Assembly (NCBI GenBank): GCA_945861705.1
Contig: CAMAVM010000002.1
Location: forward strand, 62,001 to 126,000
Reading direction: 5' to 3'
Source of the DNA: Methylomagnum ishizawai
GTDB lineage: Bacteria; Pseudomonadota; Gammaproteobacteria; Methylococcales; Methylomonadaceae
Length of the DNA stretch: 64,000 bases
Shown: positions 47,302 through 56,619 of the stretch, piece by piece
Position numbering within the stretch: position 1 is the stretch's first letter
Layout: the number at the start of each line of letters is the position of its first letter
Made by a program: the position numbers and the translations under genes
The notes under the pieces: model-generated
What the model was told of the DNA's origin: nothing
What the model saw: the letters and a program-made list of their open reading frames with translations, nothing else
Database searches by the model: none

Positions 47302-48438
47302 ATGGTTTTTAGAACACTTTCAGGATTAATAGTTGCTTTGTGCATGATCGCATCTGCGTGGGCTACCGAAGCGATCCCATTGTCCATTAATCCATCCCAT
47401 CCTAACCAATACACCGTTGTCGAAGGCGATACCTTATGGGATATTTCAGGGAAGTTTTTAAATCATCCCACTCAGTGGCCGCAACTGTGGAGTTACAACG
47501 CCCAGATTAAAAATCCACACCTTATTTATCCTGGTCAAACCGTTTACTTTTCTGTTGTTGATGGCAAGCCTAGGTTGAGTTTTTCCAGAGGCAACGAGGC
47601 TTATCAAGATTCAGGTGTCAGCCCTACTAGCGATACCTGTATGATTAGCGAAGAAGACATCCATAATGGTCGTACCAGCTTTGCGATGGCGCAAGGCGGC
47701 AAACTTTCGCCCTGTATCCGAGAAACCAGCCAGAAAGCAGCCATTCGTTTGATTCCGACGGAAACTATCGCTAAATACCTAAGCTCACCTAAAGTGGTCG
47801 GGGTTAACGAACTCAACGCCGCGCCTTATGTCGTCGATCTTGCGGGTTAACGTCTAATTGCAGCGGCAGGTGACAAACTTTATGTGCGCTCCATTCTTGC
47901 GCCGCAAAATACAGGCTTTACGGTGTACCGTGCTGGTGATACCTTCCAAAGACCAGAAACGGGTGAAGTATTGGGCTATGAAGCAAAATATGTCGCCGAC
48001 ACCAGCTTAGTGCAAGCAGGCGACCCCGCAACGGTGGTTATCGACAAATCGGTTACCGAAATCCTTATCGGTGATCGGCTAATGCCAAAGGCTGAGGAAC
48101 AATTCACCTTGAGCTATTTCCCCAGAGCGCCCGAAGAAAGCATTAAGGGCAGCATTATCAGTGTACTGGATGGCGTTAGCCAAATCGGCAAATTTAATGT
48201 GGTCGTAATTGATAAGGGCACTCAGGATGGGCTGTTGCCAGGACATGAGCTGGATATTTACCAGCGCGGCAGAATAACCAGAGACACATACAGTGTCATC
48301 AAGAACGATCAGGTCAAGCTGCCTGATGAAATGGCAGGTACATTAATGGTTTTCCGCCCCTTTGATCGGGTGAGTTACGCCTTGGTCATGAAAGCCACTC
48401 AAGCCATTCACGTCCTCGATAAAGTCCAAACTCCCTGA
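47302..48438 (+). pseudogene. LysM-domain envelope protein interrupted by an in-frame TAA
   Basis: The same reading frame runs through both parts with one TAA at 47848-47850 (codon 183). The first part has a signal peptide (ending ASAWA, about residue 20) and a LysM domain (QYTVVEGDTLWDISGKFLNH, about 34-80). After the stop the frame continues RLIAAAGDKLYVRSILAPQN and runs another 195 codons to the TGA at 48438. Relatives of this LysM protein, found upstream of dprA in many Gammaproteobacteria, are single genes of about 340-390 residues, so this is most likely one gene with a nonsense codon (for example CAA to TAA) or a base error. An ATG at 47272 is an alternative start. Confidence 0.85.
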
Positions 48439-49541
48439 ACACATTCACTAAAGCACAAAAAAACGACATTAAATACTGGCTTGCGCTATTGCGTACGCCA
48501 GGCGTTGGTAGCAGGACTTTCCTTAGACTGCTAGAAACTCACACGGCTCCTCAACTATTTGAGGAATCCAACGCAGCACTTTCCGCTTTAGGTTTGAAAA
48601 GCGACATCATACAGGCCATTAAAAATCCAGATTGGTCGATTATTGACTCTGATCTCGCCTGGTTGGAACAAAACAATAATGCTGTTCTCACCTTATTTGA
48701 CTCTGATTACCCCGCACAACTTAAAGAAATCCACGACCCGCCGCCGCTCTTGTTTGTACGGGGCAATCCTGAGCTGCTATCTCTGCCGCAGATTGCCATC
48801 GTCGGTAGCCGTAATCCCTCGACATTAGGACTGGAAACAGCCTTTGGCTTTGCCAAAACCTTAAGTCAACAGGGTTTTGTCATTACCAGCGGTTTAGCAT
48901 TGGGAATTGATGCCGCCAGCCACCAAGGTGCGTTGAATGCTAAAGGCTACACTATTGCCGTCGCAGGAACTGGCTTGGATCGCGTATATCCCGCACGGCA
49001 TATTGATCTGGCGACCGAAATCGTCAATACCGGCGCAATGGTTTCCGAATTTCCGCCCGGCACTTTGGCAAAAGCCAACCACTTCCCCAGACGTAACCGT
49101 ATCATCAGCGGACTGTGCCAAGGCTTGCTGGTGGTTGAAGCTGCCAAGGAAAGCGGCTCGCTGATTACTGCACGGATGGCATTGGAACAGAACCGCGAAG
49201 TCTTTGCCATTCCAGGTTCTATCCATAACCCCTTGGCGCGAGGTTGCAATGCGCTGATCCGGGAAGGTGCTAAACTGGTCGAAACCACCCAGGATATACT
49301 TGAAGAATTTAGTCAATATATTCAACAAGATGAAAACAATTCCGTTGAAATATTACAAACAACGCTTGACCTGGAGCAACAAACACTATTGAATCGCGTC
49401 ATGTTCAGCCCAACTGCTATCGACAAATTGGTTGAAGAGTCAGGGACTTCAGTTGAGGTTATCTCATCCATGCTATTGATCTTGGAGTTATCTGGATACG
49501 TAGAGGCGAACGCTGGTGGTAGCTATACCCGTTTGAAATAA
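48435..49541 (+). CDS. dprA: DNA-processing protein, RecA loader in natural transformation
   Basis: DprA binds incoming single-stranded DNA and loads RecA. The Rossmann-like domain has VGSRNPSTLG, SGLALGIDAASHQGAL and PRRNRIISGL, with a C-terminal winged-helix-like region. The usual N-terminal Y-W-L-A-L-L-R-T-P-G-V-G block is encoded from 48474, upstream of the first TTG (48489). No ATG, GTG or TTG is available in frame before it. A CTG at 48435, overlapping the LysM TGA (CTGA at 48435-48438), is my preferred start (368 residues); an ATT at 48468 is another possibility. It is followed by smg and topA. Confidence 0.9.
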   Translation: MNTFTKAQKNDIKYWLALLRTPGVGSRTFLRLLETHTAPQLFEESNAALSALGLKSDIIQAIKNPDWSIIDSDLAWLEQNNNAVLTLFDSDYPAQLKEIHDPPPLLFVRGNPELLSLPQIAIVGSRNPSTLGLETAFGFAKTLSQQGFVITSGLALGIDAASHQGALNAKGYTIAVAGTGLDRVYPARHIDLATEIVNTGAMVSEFPPGTLAKANHFPRRNRIISGLCQGLLVVEAAKESGSLITARMALEQNREVFAIPGSIHNPLARGCNALIREGAKLVETTQDILEEFSQYIQQDENNSVEILQTTLDLEQQTLLNRVMFSPTAIDKLVEESGTSVEVISSMLLILELSGYVEANAGGSYTRLK

Positions 49542-49554
49542 ACCGATTGAACCT

Positions 49555-50022
49555 ATGAAAGAAACTATTTTTGATGTCCTGATGTACCTTTTTGAACACT
49601 ATATGGAAGATGAGCTTGAAATTCTTCCAGACAGTGACAGCGTCAGGACAGAATTATTGGCAGCGGGTTTTGAGACTTGCGAAGTCAATAAAGCTTTTGT
49701 TTGGCTGGAATCTCTCAGCCTGCAACGTGGAATAAGGCCCACCATAGCCACTTCTTTCCGTATTTTCAGCCATGAAGAACAGGCCAAGCTGGATCTGGAA
49801 TGCCGCGATCTACTGATGTTTCTTGAGCGTAGCAGCATTTTAAATTCCGCCAATCGGGAAGTGGTCATAGACCGTGCGCTGGCACTCGAAGATGAAGAAC
49901 TGTCCATCGAAAAACTCAAGTGGATAGTCATGCTGGTATTGCTTAGTCAACCGGACGAAGAAATTGCCTTTTCCAGAATGGAAGATATAGTTTACGACCT
50001 TGTACCCACTTACTTAAATTAA
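49555..50022 (+). CDS. smg: Smg family protein (DUF494)
   Basis: A 155-residue, mainly helical protein of the DUF494/Smg family. The opening MKETIFDVLMYLFEHYMEDE, then RPTIATSFRIFSHEEQAKLD and a C-terminal IEKLKWIVMLVLLSQPDEE are characteristic. It sits between dprA and topA, the normal gammaproteobacterial position. The biochemical role is not established. It lies 13 bp after dprA, so it is probably co-transcribed. Confidence 0.93.
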   Translation: MKETIFDVLMYLFEHYMEDELEILPDSDSVRTELLAAGFETCEVNKAFVWLESLSLQRGIRPTIATSFRIFSHEEQAKLDLECRDLLMFLERSSILNSANREVVIDRALALEDEELSIEKLKWIVMLVLLSQPDEEIAFSRMEDIVYDLVPTYLN

Positions 50023-50045
50023 TTCCTCCGCTTGCATTTGATTGA

Positions 50046-52373
50046 ATGAGCAAGAACCTCGTTATTGTAGAATCCCCGGCTAAAGCCAAAACCATCGAGA
50101 AGTATCTAGGCAAAGACTTCCATGTGTTGGCTTCGTATGGCCATGTCCGCGACCTTGTCCCCAAAGAGGGCGCGGTTGATCCCGACAACGATTTTGCCAT
50201 GAAATATGAGCTGATTGAGCGCAACCAAAAGCACGTACAAACCATCAGTAAGGCACTTAAAGCGGCTGATGTGCTTTATCTGGCTACCGACCCTGACCGC
50301 GAAGGGGAAGCCATTTCTTGGCATTTGTACGAATTGCTCAAGGAAAAAAACCTTTTAAAAAACAAGCCAGTGCATCGGGTTGTGTTCCATGAAATCACCA
50401 AAAAAGCGGTTACTGAAGCTATTGCCAACCCGTCAGAACTCGCTATCAATTTAATCAATGCCCAGCAGGCGCGACGGGCTTTGGATTATCTGGTTGGCTT
50501 TAAACTATCGCCATTGTTGTGGAAAAAAATCCGCCGAGGCTTATCCGCAGGTCGTGTGCAAAGTCCTGCTTTGCGGATGATTGTCGAGCGCGAACTGGAA
50601 ATCGAGGCTTTCAAAACCCGCGAATACTGGACGATAGATGCCGCATTAACTGCTCAGGAACAGGCGTTTAAAGCAAAGCTCACGCATTTTAACGGCGAAA
50701 AACTCAACCAATTCAGCATAACCGATGGCGAATTAGCAGAAAAAACCAAACAAACCTTACTTGATGCCGCCGACGGTCAGTTAGTCGTCAGTAAGCTGGA
50801 AAAAAAGCAGCAAAACCGCAATCCTGCTCCGCCGTTCATCACGTCAACCTTGCAACAAGAAGCCTCACGTAAGCTCGGTTTCACTACCAAGCGCACCATG
50901 ATGGTCGCCCAACAATTGTACGAAGGCATTGATATAGGCGGCGAAACGGCTGGCCTTATCACTTATATGCGTACCGATTCAGTGAATCTGTCTGTAGATG
51001 CCGTGCAAGAAATACGCACCTTGATTGCAGAAACTTACGGGGCGGATAACGTTCCCAAAGAACCTCGATTATTTAAAACTAAGTCAAAAAATGCCCAGGA
51101 AGCACACGAAGCGATACGCCCGACCTATCCGCGCCACTTACCCAATCAGCTAAAAGCCCACCTCAGCGCAGAGCAATTTAAGCTTTATGATTTAATCTGG
51201 AAACGTTCCATCGCTTGTCAGATGACCTATGCCACGCTCAATCTGGTCGCCGTTGATCTAAGTTGTGGCGAAGAGGGCAAGCATACTTTTAGAGCAACAG
51301 GTTCTAGCATTGCCAATCCAGGCTTTATGGCGGTGTATCTGGAAGGAAAAGATGACACCAAAGAAAGCGACGATAAGGAAAATTTTTTGCCTTCTATGGA
51401 AGAAGGCCGTCCAGTCAAACTTAACGACATCATCGCTGGACAACATTTTACCGAACCACCGCCGCGTTACGGTGAAGCCAGCTTGGTCAAATCGCTGGAA
51501 GAACATGGCATTGGCCGCCCCTCCACGTATGCCTCGATCATATCGACCTTACAAAACCGTGAATACGTCACTCTGGACAGCAAGCGCTTCTACCCAACCG
51601 ATGTCGGCAGAATCGTCAACAAATTCCTGACCGAACATTTCACCAAATATGTCGATTACGACTTTACCGCCAATCTGGAAGATGAACTGGACGCAGTATC
51701 ACGCGGTGAGCAGGAATGGATTCCGCTGATGACCAAGTTCTGGAAGCCATTCAGTAATTTGATTATTGAAAAAGAAGCGCAAGTCCAACGCAAGGATGTC
51801 ACCCAGGAAGCTATTGACGAGAAATGTCCGCTTTGTACCAGCCCCTTATCCATCCGTTTAGGGCGAAATGGACGCTTTATCGGCTGCACAAACTACCCAG
51901 AATGCTCGTACACCCGTAACTTGAATGACGATGCCGCCACCAGCACTGCGCCGGAAACTGTCGAAGGTCGAGTTTGCCCTAGCTGTGAATCGCCTTTGGT
52001 ATTTAAAGTCGGTAAGTACGGCAAATTTATCGGCTGTAGCGCTTATCCTAAGTGCAAGCACATCGAGCCACTGGAAAAGCCGCAAGACACAAAAGTCGAA
52101 TGCCCACAATGCAAAAAAGGCACTATCCTCAAACGCAAGTCGCGTAACAGCAAAGTGTTTTATTCCTGTTCTGAATATCCCAAGTGCAATTATGCACTGT
52201 GGAACGTGCCAATAAATGATAGCTGTCCGGAATGCCATTGGCCCGTTCTGGTAGTCAAGGAAACCAAAACACGCGGCGTGGAAAAAACCTGCCCCCAAAA
52301 AGACTGCAAATATGCCACACCTTATGAAGGCGATCCTGCTGATGTGCAAGGACCAAAAGAAACGGCTGTCTGA
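50046..52373 (+). CDS. topA: DNA topoisomerase I
   Basis: TopA relaxes negative supercoils through a covalent 5'-tyrosyl link. The 775-residue protein starts with the TOPRIM domain (LVIVESPAKAKTIEKYLG and TDPDREGEAISWHL). The active-site tyrosine is in GLITYMRTDSVNLS, and SAGRVQSPALRMIVERELE marks the core. The C-terminal 200 residues hold four zinc-ribbon-like repeats with CPLC, CPSC, CPQC and CPEC knuckles. It is the last gene of LysM-dprA-smg-topA, with a hairpin at its stop. Confidence 0.98.
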   Translation: MSKNLVIVESPAKAKTIEKYLGKDFHVLASYGHVRDLVPKEGAVDPDNDFAMKYELIERNQKHVQTISKALKAADVLYLATDPDREGEAISWHLYELLKEKNLLKNKPVHRVVFHEITKKAVTEAIANPSELAINLINAQQARRALDYLVGFKLSPLLWKKIRRGLSAGRVQSPALRMIVERELEIEAFKTREYWTIDAALTAQEQAFKAKLTHFNGEKLNQFSITDGELAEKTKQTLLDAADGQLVVSKLEKKQQNRNPAPPFITSTLQQEASRKLGFTTKRTMMVAQQLYEGIDIGGETAGLITYMRTDSVNLSVDAVQEIRTLIAETYGADNVPKEPRLFKTKSKNAQEAHEAIRPTYPRHLPNQLKAHLSAEQFKLYDLIWKRSIACQMTYATLNLVAVDLSCGEEGKHTFRATGSSIANPGFMAVYLEGKDDTKESDDKENFLPSMEEGRPVKLNDIIAGQHFTEPPPRYGEASLVKSLEEHGIGRPSTYASIISTLQNREYVTLDSKRFYPTDVGRIVNKFLTEHFTKYVDYDFTANLEDELDAVSRGEQEWIPLMTKFWKPFSNLIIEKEAQVQRKDVTQEAIDEKCPLCTSPLSIRLGRNGRFIGCTNYPECSYTRNLNDDAATSTAPETVEGRVCPSCESPLVFKVGKYGKFIGCSAYPKCKHIEPLEKPQDTKVECPQCKKGTILKRKSRNSKVFYSCSEYPKCNYALWNVPINDSCPECHWPVLVVKETKTRGVEKTCPQKDCKYATPYEGDPADVQGPKETAV

Positions 52374-52382
52374 GAACAGCCG
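52363..52382 (+). terminator. hairpin at the topA stop codon
   Basis: CGGCTGT and ACAGCCG (52363-52369 and 52376-52382) form a 7-bp stem with a 6-base loop that contains the topA TGA. No T-run follows, so it may act as a 3' stabiliser rather than a true terminator. A second hairpin, GTAAGTG/CACTTAC, lies near 52437-52465. Confidence 0.45.
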
Positions 52383-52493
52383 ATAATAAGCCGGAATACT
52401 CAGTTTTATTTTAAGCTACAAACAATTCAAAGGTCGTAAGTGTTCGCTTGATAACGGTCACTTACGGAGCTAACTGACAAGATTAAGCCAGTA

Positions 52494-52880
52494 TTACTTT
52501 TTTTCAAAAAAGTAGTAATCGCCGAATTTTCCTTTCAAAGTCATGTTTTTGTCGCTTTTTTCCACGACAGTATACAAATCAAATCGGCTACCACCTAAAA
52601 TCTCAACCTTCAACTTACCGTTATCTATTTCATAATTTACGGGAGGTTGGTCGTAATAAGTGCCTTCACGGGGAATATGTAAGATTGTTACTTTACCGCC
52701 TTCAAACACCCAGGTATCTTCCCGTGTGATAGGTCGCCTATCGGTTAAAGAATTTTTAGTGGTTTTCAGCTTCCAAGTGCCTTGTACTTCTTCTTTGGAT
52801 TGCACTGCAACATCAGCAGAAACAGCGTTTCCAAATAGCGTTAAACCCAAAATTGCTGTGGCTAGAAATATTTTTTTCAT
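52494..52880 (-). CDS. exported lipocalin-like small protein
   Basis: I chose the ATG at 52880 (MKKIFLATAILGLTLF, 128 residues) because AGGAAG lies 6 bases upstream. The signal peptide ends near NAVSADVAV. The mature domain has VQGTWKLKTTKN and alternating beta strands ending MTLKGKFGDYYFFEKK, the pattern of lipocalin-like or META-type beta barrels, in which the conserved GxW opens strand A. There are no cysteines. No functional partner is near. The fold is an inference from the GTW start and the strand pattern. Confidence 0.7.
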   Translation of the reverse strand: MKKIFLATAILGLTLFGNAVSADVAVQSKEEVQGTWKLKTTKNSLTDRRPITREDTWVFEGGKVTILHIPREGTYYDQPPVNYEIDNGKLKVEILGGSRFDLYTVVEKSDKNMTLKGKFGDYYFFEKK

Positions 52881-52886
52881 TATCAC

Positions 52887-53211
52887 TTCCTGTATTTAAG
52901 GATTAAAAACAAACTTAAGGGCAACTCTACACATTACACTTACTCAGAACGGCAGTTATTACAAACCCAACTTAACGGGTATTTGGAGTTAATCAAGCTC
53001 ACAATGAGACCAAGTATCGACTTAAATATGACTACAAATGTCATTATGAGGCGGGAATACCGATTCTGTTGTTACTACAATTTGAGTGCTGCCACCGAAT
53101 ACATCTTACTACCATTGAAGGGATTAAGTGCTTAAAATGGTGATAGCTGTATTTCAATGTTATTGGATTTCATTGTGTGATATGAGCAAACATCACTATC
53201 TTCTTGTTAAC
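52887..53211. other. 325-bp gene-free region
   Basis: It separates two leftward genes. It is A/T-rich with no open frame, repeat or strong hairpin that I can support. It should hold the promoter of the lipocalin-like gene. Confidence 0.55.
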
Positions 53212-53931
53212 TTATTTTTTAATTAACGTAATCAACTGCGCTTTATCATCAATATTTACTTGATAACGTCCTAACACACTCATCCCCAACAACTTGTTTT
53301 CGCCTAACAATTGGTCAGCAATAAAGGCGACTTCAACATTTTCAACGGTTTCTCCAGCAATATTCAGTTCTTGCAACAGACCAATTTTTGCGTCGGCCAT
53401 GCCATTAGCAGTTTGCATTTTTCCTACGACAAATTTACTGTCCGCAAGCCCTAATTGGTCGATCATAGATTCTGGCAACACAACTAAATCCGCGCCAGTG
53501 TCGATCACCATATCCACGGTTTGCCAGACTCTGCCATCACCTGAAAGTGCTACAGAAACCGTAGAATGATTGCCTTTGAGACTGGTCGGCAACACAATAC
53601 GGTTATCTTTGTGTTTTTGCTTTTTGTTGATGATGACAACGCGGTCAATCTGTCCTTTCGTATTTCGACTGACAATGTGATTGTACGATGCAAAAAGCTG
53701 TTTGACTTGCTGCTCCAAGCTGCCGCTGATCAGAACTTTCTCTGCATTTTGAATACGTTCCAGCCCAGTAATCTGGATTTTGTTCTGGTTTTGTAATGCC
53801 TGGATTTGGGCAAACAAATCGTCAGCATCTTCTGCATGAATACTTACGGCAAACAACACCAAGGCTGCAATGAGCAGTAAATGCAGGTGTTTACTAGCAG
53901 GAATGAGGTTGTCGGTTATTGTCATTAGCAT
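53212..53931 (-). CDS. retropepsin-like aspartic protease, membrane-anchored or periplasmic
   Basis: A protein of about 239 residues (ATG at 53931 or 53925; neither has a strong ribosome site). One N-terminal hydrophobic segment (LHLLLIAALVLFAVSIHA) is followed by a helical linker. The protease domain contains the single catalytic motif VIDTGADLVVLPESM, as in homodimeric retropepsins, and the second family block NVEVAFIADQLLGENKLLGM with LGRYQVNID. It probably acts in the periplasm. Substrate unknown. It is followed upstream by truD on the same strand, with a 60 bp gap. Confidence 0.85.
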   Translation of the reverse strand: MLMTITDNLIPASKHLHLLLIAALVLFAVSIHAEDADDLFAQIQALQNQNKIQITGLERIQNAEKVLISGSLEQQVKQLFASYNHIVSRNTKGQIDRVVIINKKQKHKDNRIVLPTSLKGNHSTVSVALSGDGRVWQTVDMVIDTGADLVVLPESMIDQLGLADSKFVVGKMQTANGMADAKIGLLQELNIAGETVENVEVAFIADQLLGENKLLGMSVLGRYQVNIDDKAQLITLIKK

Positions 53932-54002
53932 AATTCGATACAACGTAAATAGACTGAAAACTTACGTTAACACACAAAACATTGCGATTTGCCAATTTTT
54001 GA

Positions 54003-55037
54003 TTAACTGTTGTGAACTTGAAGTCCAATAACTTCCCGCAACACCGAGGTAGCGTAACTGCCAGCAGGCAGGGTAAATGAGAGCTTTAATGTGGTTTTAT
54101 TGCTGAACTGCCAGTCCAGATTGTCCACATTAACCCTTAAAGCACGACGGGCTTTTTCCACACCAAAAGCAACCAAACCTTCAGCCAGTTCGACATAATC
54201 ATCGACTATTTTGTGTTCTATAGCAAATGCGTCAGCAGACACATCAATCTCGCCCTTGCCCCATAGCACGCCTGTTGGATGGATGGTTTTGGCTGCAAGT
54301 CGGCGTAGGATTTCAGCATCCGGCAACTGTGATTTAAAACTGCTATTCGAGCAGTCGAACATATAGGTGTCACCTATAAGCCCTTGATTCCAGGTTGCTT
54401 CGGCAACTCTAATGCTAAGAATCTGGTTGAACAGATACGAACGTGCGGCGGATAAGTACAGGCTACGCTGTTCGCGGCCTATTTTCGCGCCTTTAAACAT
54501 CGCCAAGGCTTTGTTGACATTTTGCCCCTGGTTGCCAAAGCGTTGCTCGCCGTAATAATTGGCAATGCCGTTGGCCTTGATTGATGATAACTGCTCAACG
54601 GTTTTTGCTTGATCTCCTTGCCAATCACGAATAGTGATTTCAAAACGGTTGCCCGACAACACGCCACGTTTTAATTTTCGGGCATGACGTACCGTGTGCA
54701 GCACCTTCATGTTGTCGCTTGCAAATGCCGTCCAGTCTGGCTCAGATTTACCGGGCAGCCAAACGCTAAACCATTGGGTCGTCACCGCATGGCGGTCTTT
54801 TAATCCGGCATAACCAATATCACGCTGGCGCACATTGGCATATCGAGCCAATTGCCGGGCAACAAAGTCGGTATTTTCTCCAGTTTTTTGTATTTGCAAA
54901 AAGACATGTTCCCCACCCCCGGACGGCTCAAAAGCAAGGTTTTCATAGACGACAAAATCTTCCGGTGCGGTGCGGATTTTGCCGACACCTGAAGGCGAGC
55001 CGTAAACATAAGGCCAAGCGGGGATTTCAATAGTCAT
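54003..55037 (-). CDS. truD: tRNA pseudouridine(13) synthase
   Basis: TruD makes pseudouridine at position 13 of tRNA(Glu). The 344-residue protein has the catalytic Asp in IGYAGLKDRHAVTTQWFSVW and further conserved KRGVLSGNRFEI and NYYGEQRFGNQG. The C-terminal TRUD insertion domain is present. Length is normal. ispF/surE neighbours seen in some relatives are absent here. Confidence 0.96.
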   Translation of the reverse strand: MTIEIPAWPYVYGSPSGVGKIRTAPEDFVVYENLAFEPSGGGEHVFLQIQKTGENTDFVARQLARYANVRQRDIGYAGLKDRHAVTTQWFSVWLPGKSEPDWTAFASDNMKVLHTVRHARKLKRGVLSGNRFEITIRDWQGDQAKTVEQLSSIKANGIANYYGEQRFGNQGQNVNKALAMFKGAKIGREQRSLYLSAARSYLFNQILSIRVAEATWNQGLIGDTYMFDCSNSSFKSQLPDAEILRRLAAKTIHPTGVLWGKGEIDVSADAFAIEHKIVDDYVELAEGLVAFGVEKARRALRVNVDNLDWQFSNKTTLKLSFTLPAGSYATSVLREVIGLQVHNS

Positions 55038-55083
55038 GAAGGGTTAATCAAGGTGCAGCCTTATGCGGGGCATATTTTGAGCC

Positions 55084-55260
55084 AACCAAAATACATTTTT
55101 GGTTCAAAAAGCCCAAGTTCTACAATACACTCCGCTAACCATAGAACAAACCGGTGAACCCATTAAAGACCTTTTTTCTGTAAAAAACCAAGCGCACTGG
55201 CTGCGAAAGATTATTTTCGATCAGCAAGCAAGTAGTTGGGGTACATTAAGGTGGCAGTAG
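55084..55260 (+). pseudogene. possible chorismate lyase (UbiC) remnant
   Basis: In the plus-strand frame ending at the TAG 55258-55260 there is an open stretch of about 58 codons with no ATG. It reads LTIEQTGEPIKDLFSV, then AHWLRKIIFDQQASSWGTLR. This resembles the middle of UbiC-type chorismate lyase, where a W-L-R-E-I-L-L segment is followed by W and R about ten residues on. The N- and C-terminal parts are missing. It would be a decayed fragment between truD and the DksA-type gene. The match is by eye and weak. Confidence 0.35.
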
Positions 55261-55269
55261 CTACCAAGC

Positions 55270-55608
55270 TCAACACCCCGCCTGGCTCGCACACTTAACG
55301 CACATGCTGGAATAAGGCACGGCTTCCAGGCGCTCTTTTCTGATGGGTTCACCGCACAATTCGCAAATACCGTATTCACCGCTGTCTATACGGGCGATGG
55401 CTTGTTGCACCCTATCCCGTTCTGCCCTGGCGGCATTGCCTAAGTAATCCAGCACTTCGTCATTTTCGGACTGTGTGGCTTGTTCGGCAAAATCTTTTTC
55501 TAACGGTTCGTCTTCATGTTTGACATCGTGAGTGATCTTGGCTAGGCGGTCGTCCAGTTCCTCCAGCATTTCAATCAGATTACTGCGTACTTGTTCATAT
55601 TCTTTCAT
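55270..55608 (-). CDS. TraR/DksA-family C4 zinc-finger protein
   Basis: I chose the ATG at 55608 (MKEYEQVRSNLIEML, 112 residues), with AGGAG 8 bases upstream. It has a helical coiled-coil N-terminus (about 1-75) followed by CELCG (about 83-87) and CVKCAS (about 104-109), which bind one zinc, as in DksA. DksA-type proteins insert a coiled coil into RNA polymerase's secondary channel. At 112 residues it is shorter than canonical DksA (151), so it belongs to the small YbiI/DksA-like group. The polymerase role is inferred. Confidence 0.88.
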   Translation of the reverse strand: MKEYEQVRSNLIEMLEELDDRLAKITHDVKHEDEPLEKDFAEQATQSENDEVLDYLGNAARAERDRVQQAIARIDSGEYGICELCGEPIRKERLEAVPYSSMCVKCASQAGC

Positions 55609-55713
55609 GGCAACACTCCTGCTTTTGCTTTGCCTCAACTAGAGCCATTGTTCTATAGCCAATGTTCTATACTATGGGCAACAACTCGTTTTTCAAGCAT
55701 CCTACCATTAACT

Positions 55714-56619
55714 ATGCAAAATGACATCCAGCGGCTACTGAATGCCGCCAATCAGGTTATCCTCGGCAAAGACAGGCAAATCCGCCTGGCGGTGTGTTGC
55801 CTGTTGGCGCGTGGGCATTTGTTGATTGAAGACATTCCCGGCGTGGGCAAAACCACATTGGCGCATACGTTGGCGAAGTTACTGGGGATGCAATACCAGC
55901 GCATCCAATTTACCAGCGATATTTTACCGGCAGACATCATCGGCGCTTCGGTGTTCGATGCCAAAAACCATGAATTCAAGTTCCATGCTGGGCCGATATT
56001 TAACCAGATGGTGTTGGCGGATGAGATTAACCGCTCGACACCGAAAGCCCAAAGCGCGCTGCTGGAAGCGATGGAGGAGCAGCAAGTCACCGTGGAAGGC
56101 GTTACTTATCAATTACCAGAACCTTTCTTTGTGATTGCCACACAAAATCCCTCGCACCAGATTGGCACTTTTCCCCTACCGGAATCGCAACTGGACCGCT
56201 TTTTGATGCGGATTGAGTTGGGTTATCCCGACCCCAAATCAGAACGGCAATTGTTGACGGGACAGAATCGGCACCTTCTGATTGAGTCATTATCTGCCCA
56301 GTTGCTGCCGCAAGATTTGCAGCAAATCCAAAAAAACATACGTAAAGTCCATGTGTCCTCTGCCTTGCTGGATTATTGCCAAGCAATCATCAACTTCACC
56401 CGCGAATCCCCCGAATACCATTGCGGGTTGTCGCCCAGGGCAGGCTTGGCGTTACTAACGGCTGCCAAAGCCTGGGCGTTTATGGGTCAGCGCGATGCGG
56501 TCATCCCGGAAGATATACAAGCCGTGCTGGCGGCAGTTGCAGGTCATAGGTTGCGGTCAGGCAATAACGATTCCGTAGCCATCGTCGCGCCCATTTTGGC
56601 TAAGGTTGCCGTGCATTGA
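55714..56619 (+). CDS. MoxR-family AAA+ ATPase
   Basis: I chose the ATG at 55714 (MQNDIQRLLNAANQ, 301 residues). Walker A is EDIPGVGKTTLAHTLAKLLG (from about 36), Walker B ADEINRSTPKAQSALLEAM and the sensor region is FFVIATQNPSHQIGTFPLPE. MoxR ATPases act as chaperones for metallocentre or complex assembly; in methylotrophs MoxR was named for methanol dehydrogenase maturation. It is followed by a DUF58 gene with overlapping stop and start, a usual partnership. The client protein here is unknown. Confidence 0.92.
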   Translation: MQNDIQRLLNAANQVILGKDRQIRLAVCCLLARGHLLIEDIPGVGKTTLAHTLAKLLGMQYQRIQFTSDILPADIIGASVFDAKNHEFKFHAGPIFNQMVLADEINRSTPKAQSALLEAMEEQQVTVEGVTYQLPEPFFVIATQNPSHQIGTFPLPESQLDRFLMRIELGYPDPKSERQLLTGQNRHLLIESLSAQLLPQDLQQIQKNIRKVHVSSALLDYCQAIINFTRESPEYHCGLSPRAGLALLTAAKAWAFMGQRDAVIPEDIQAVLAAVAGHRLRSGNNDSVAIVAPILAKVAVH

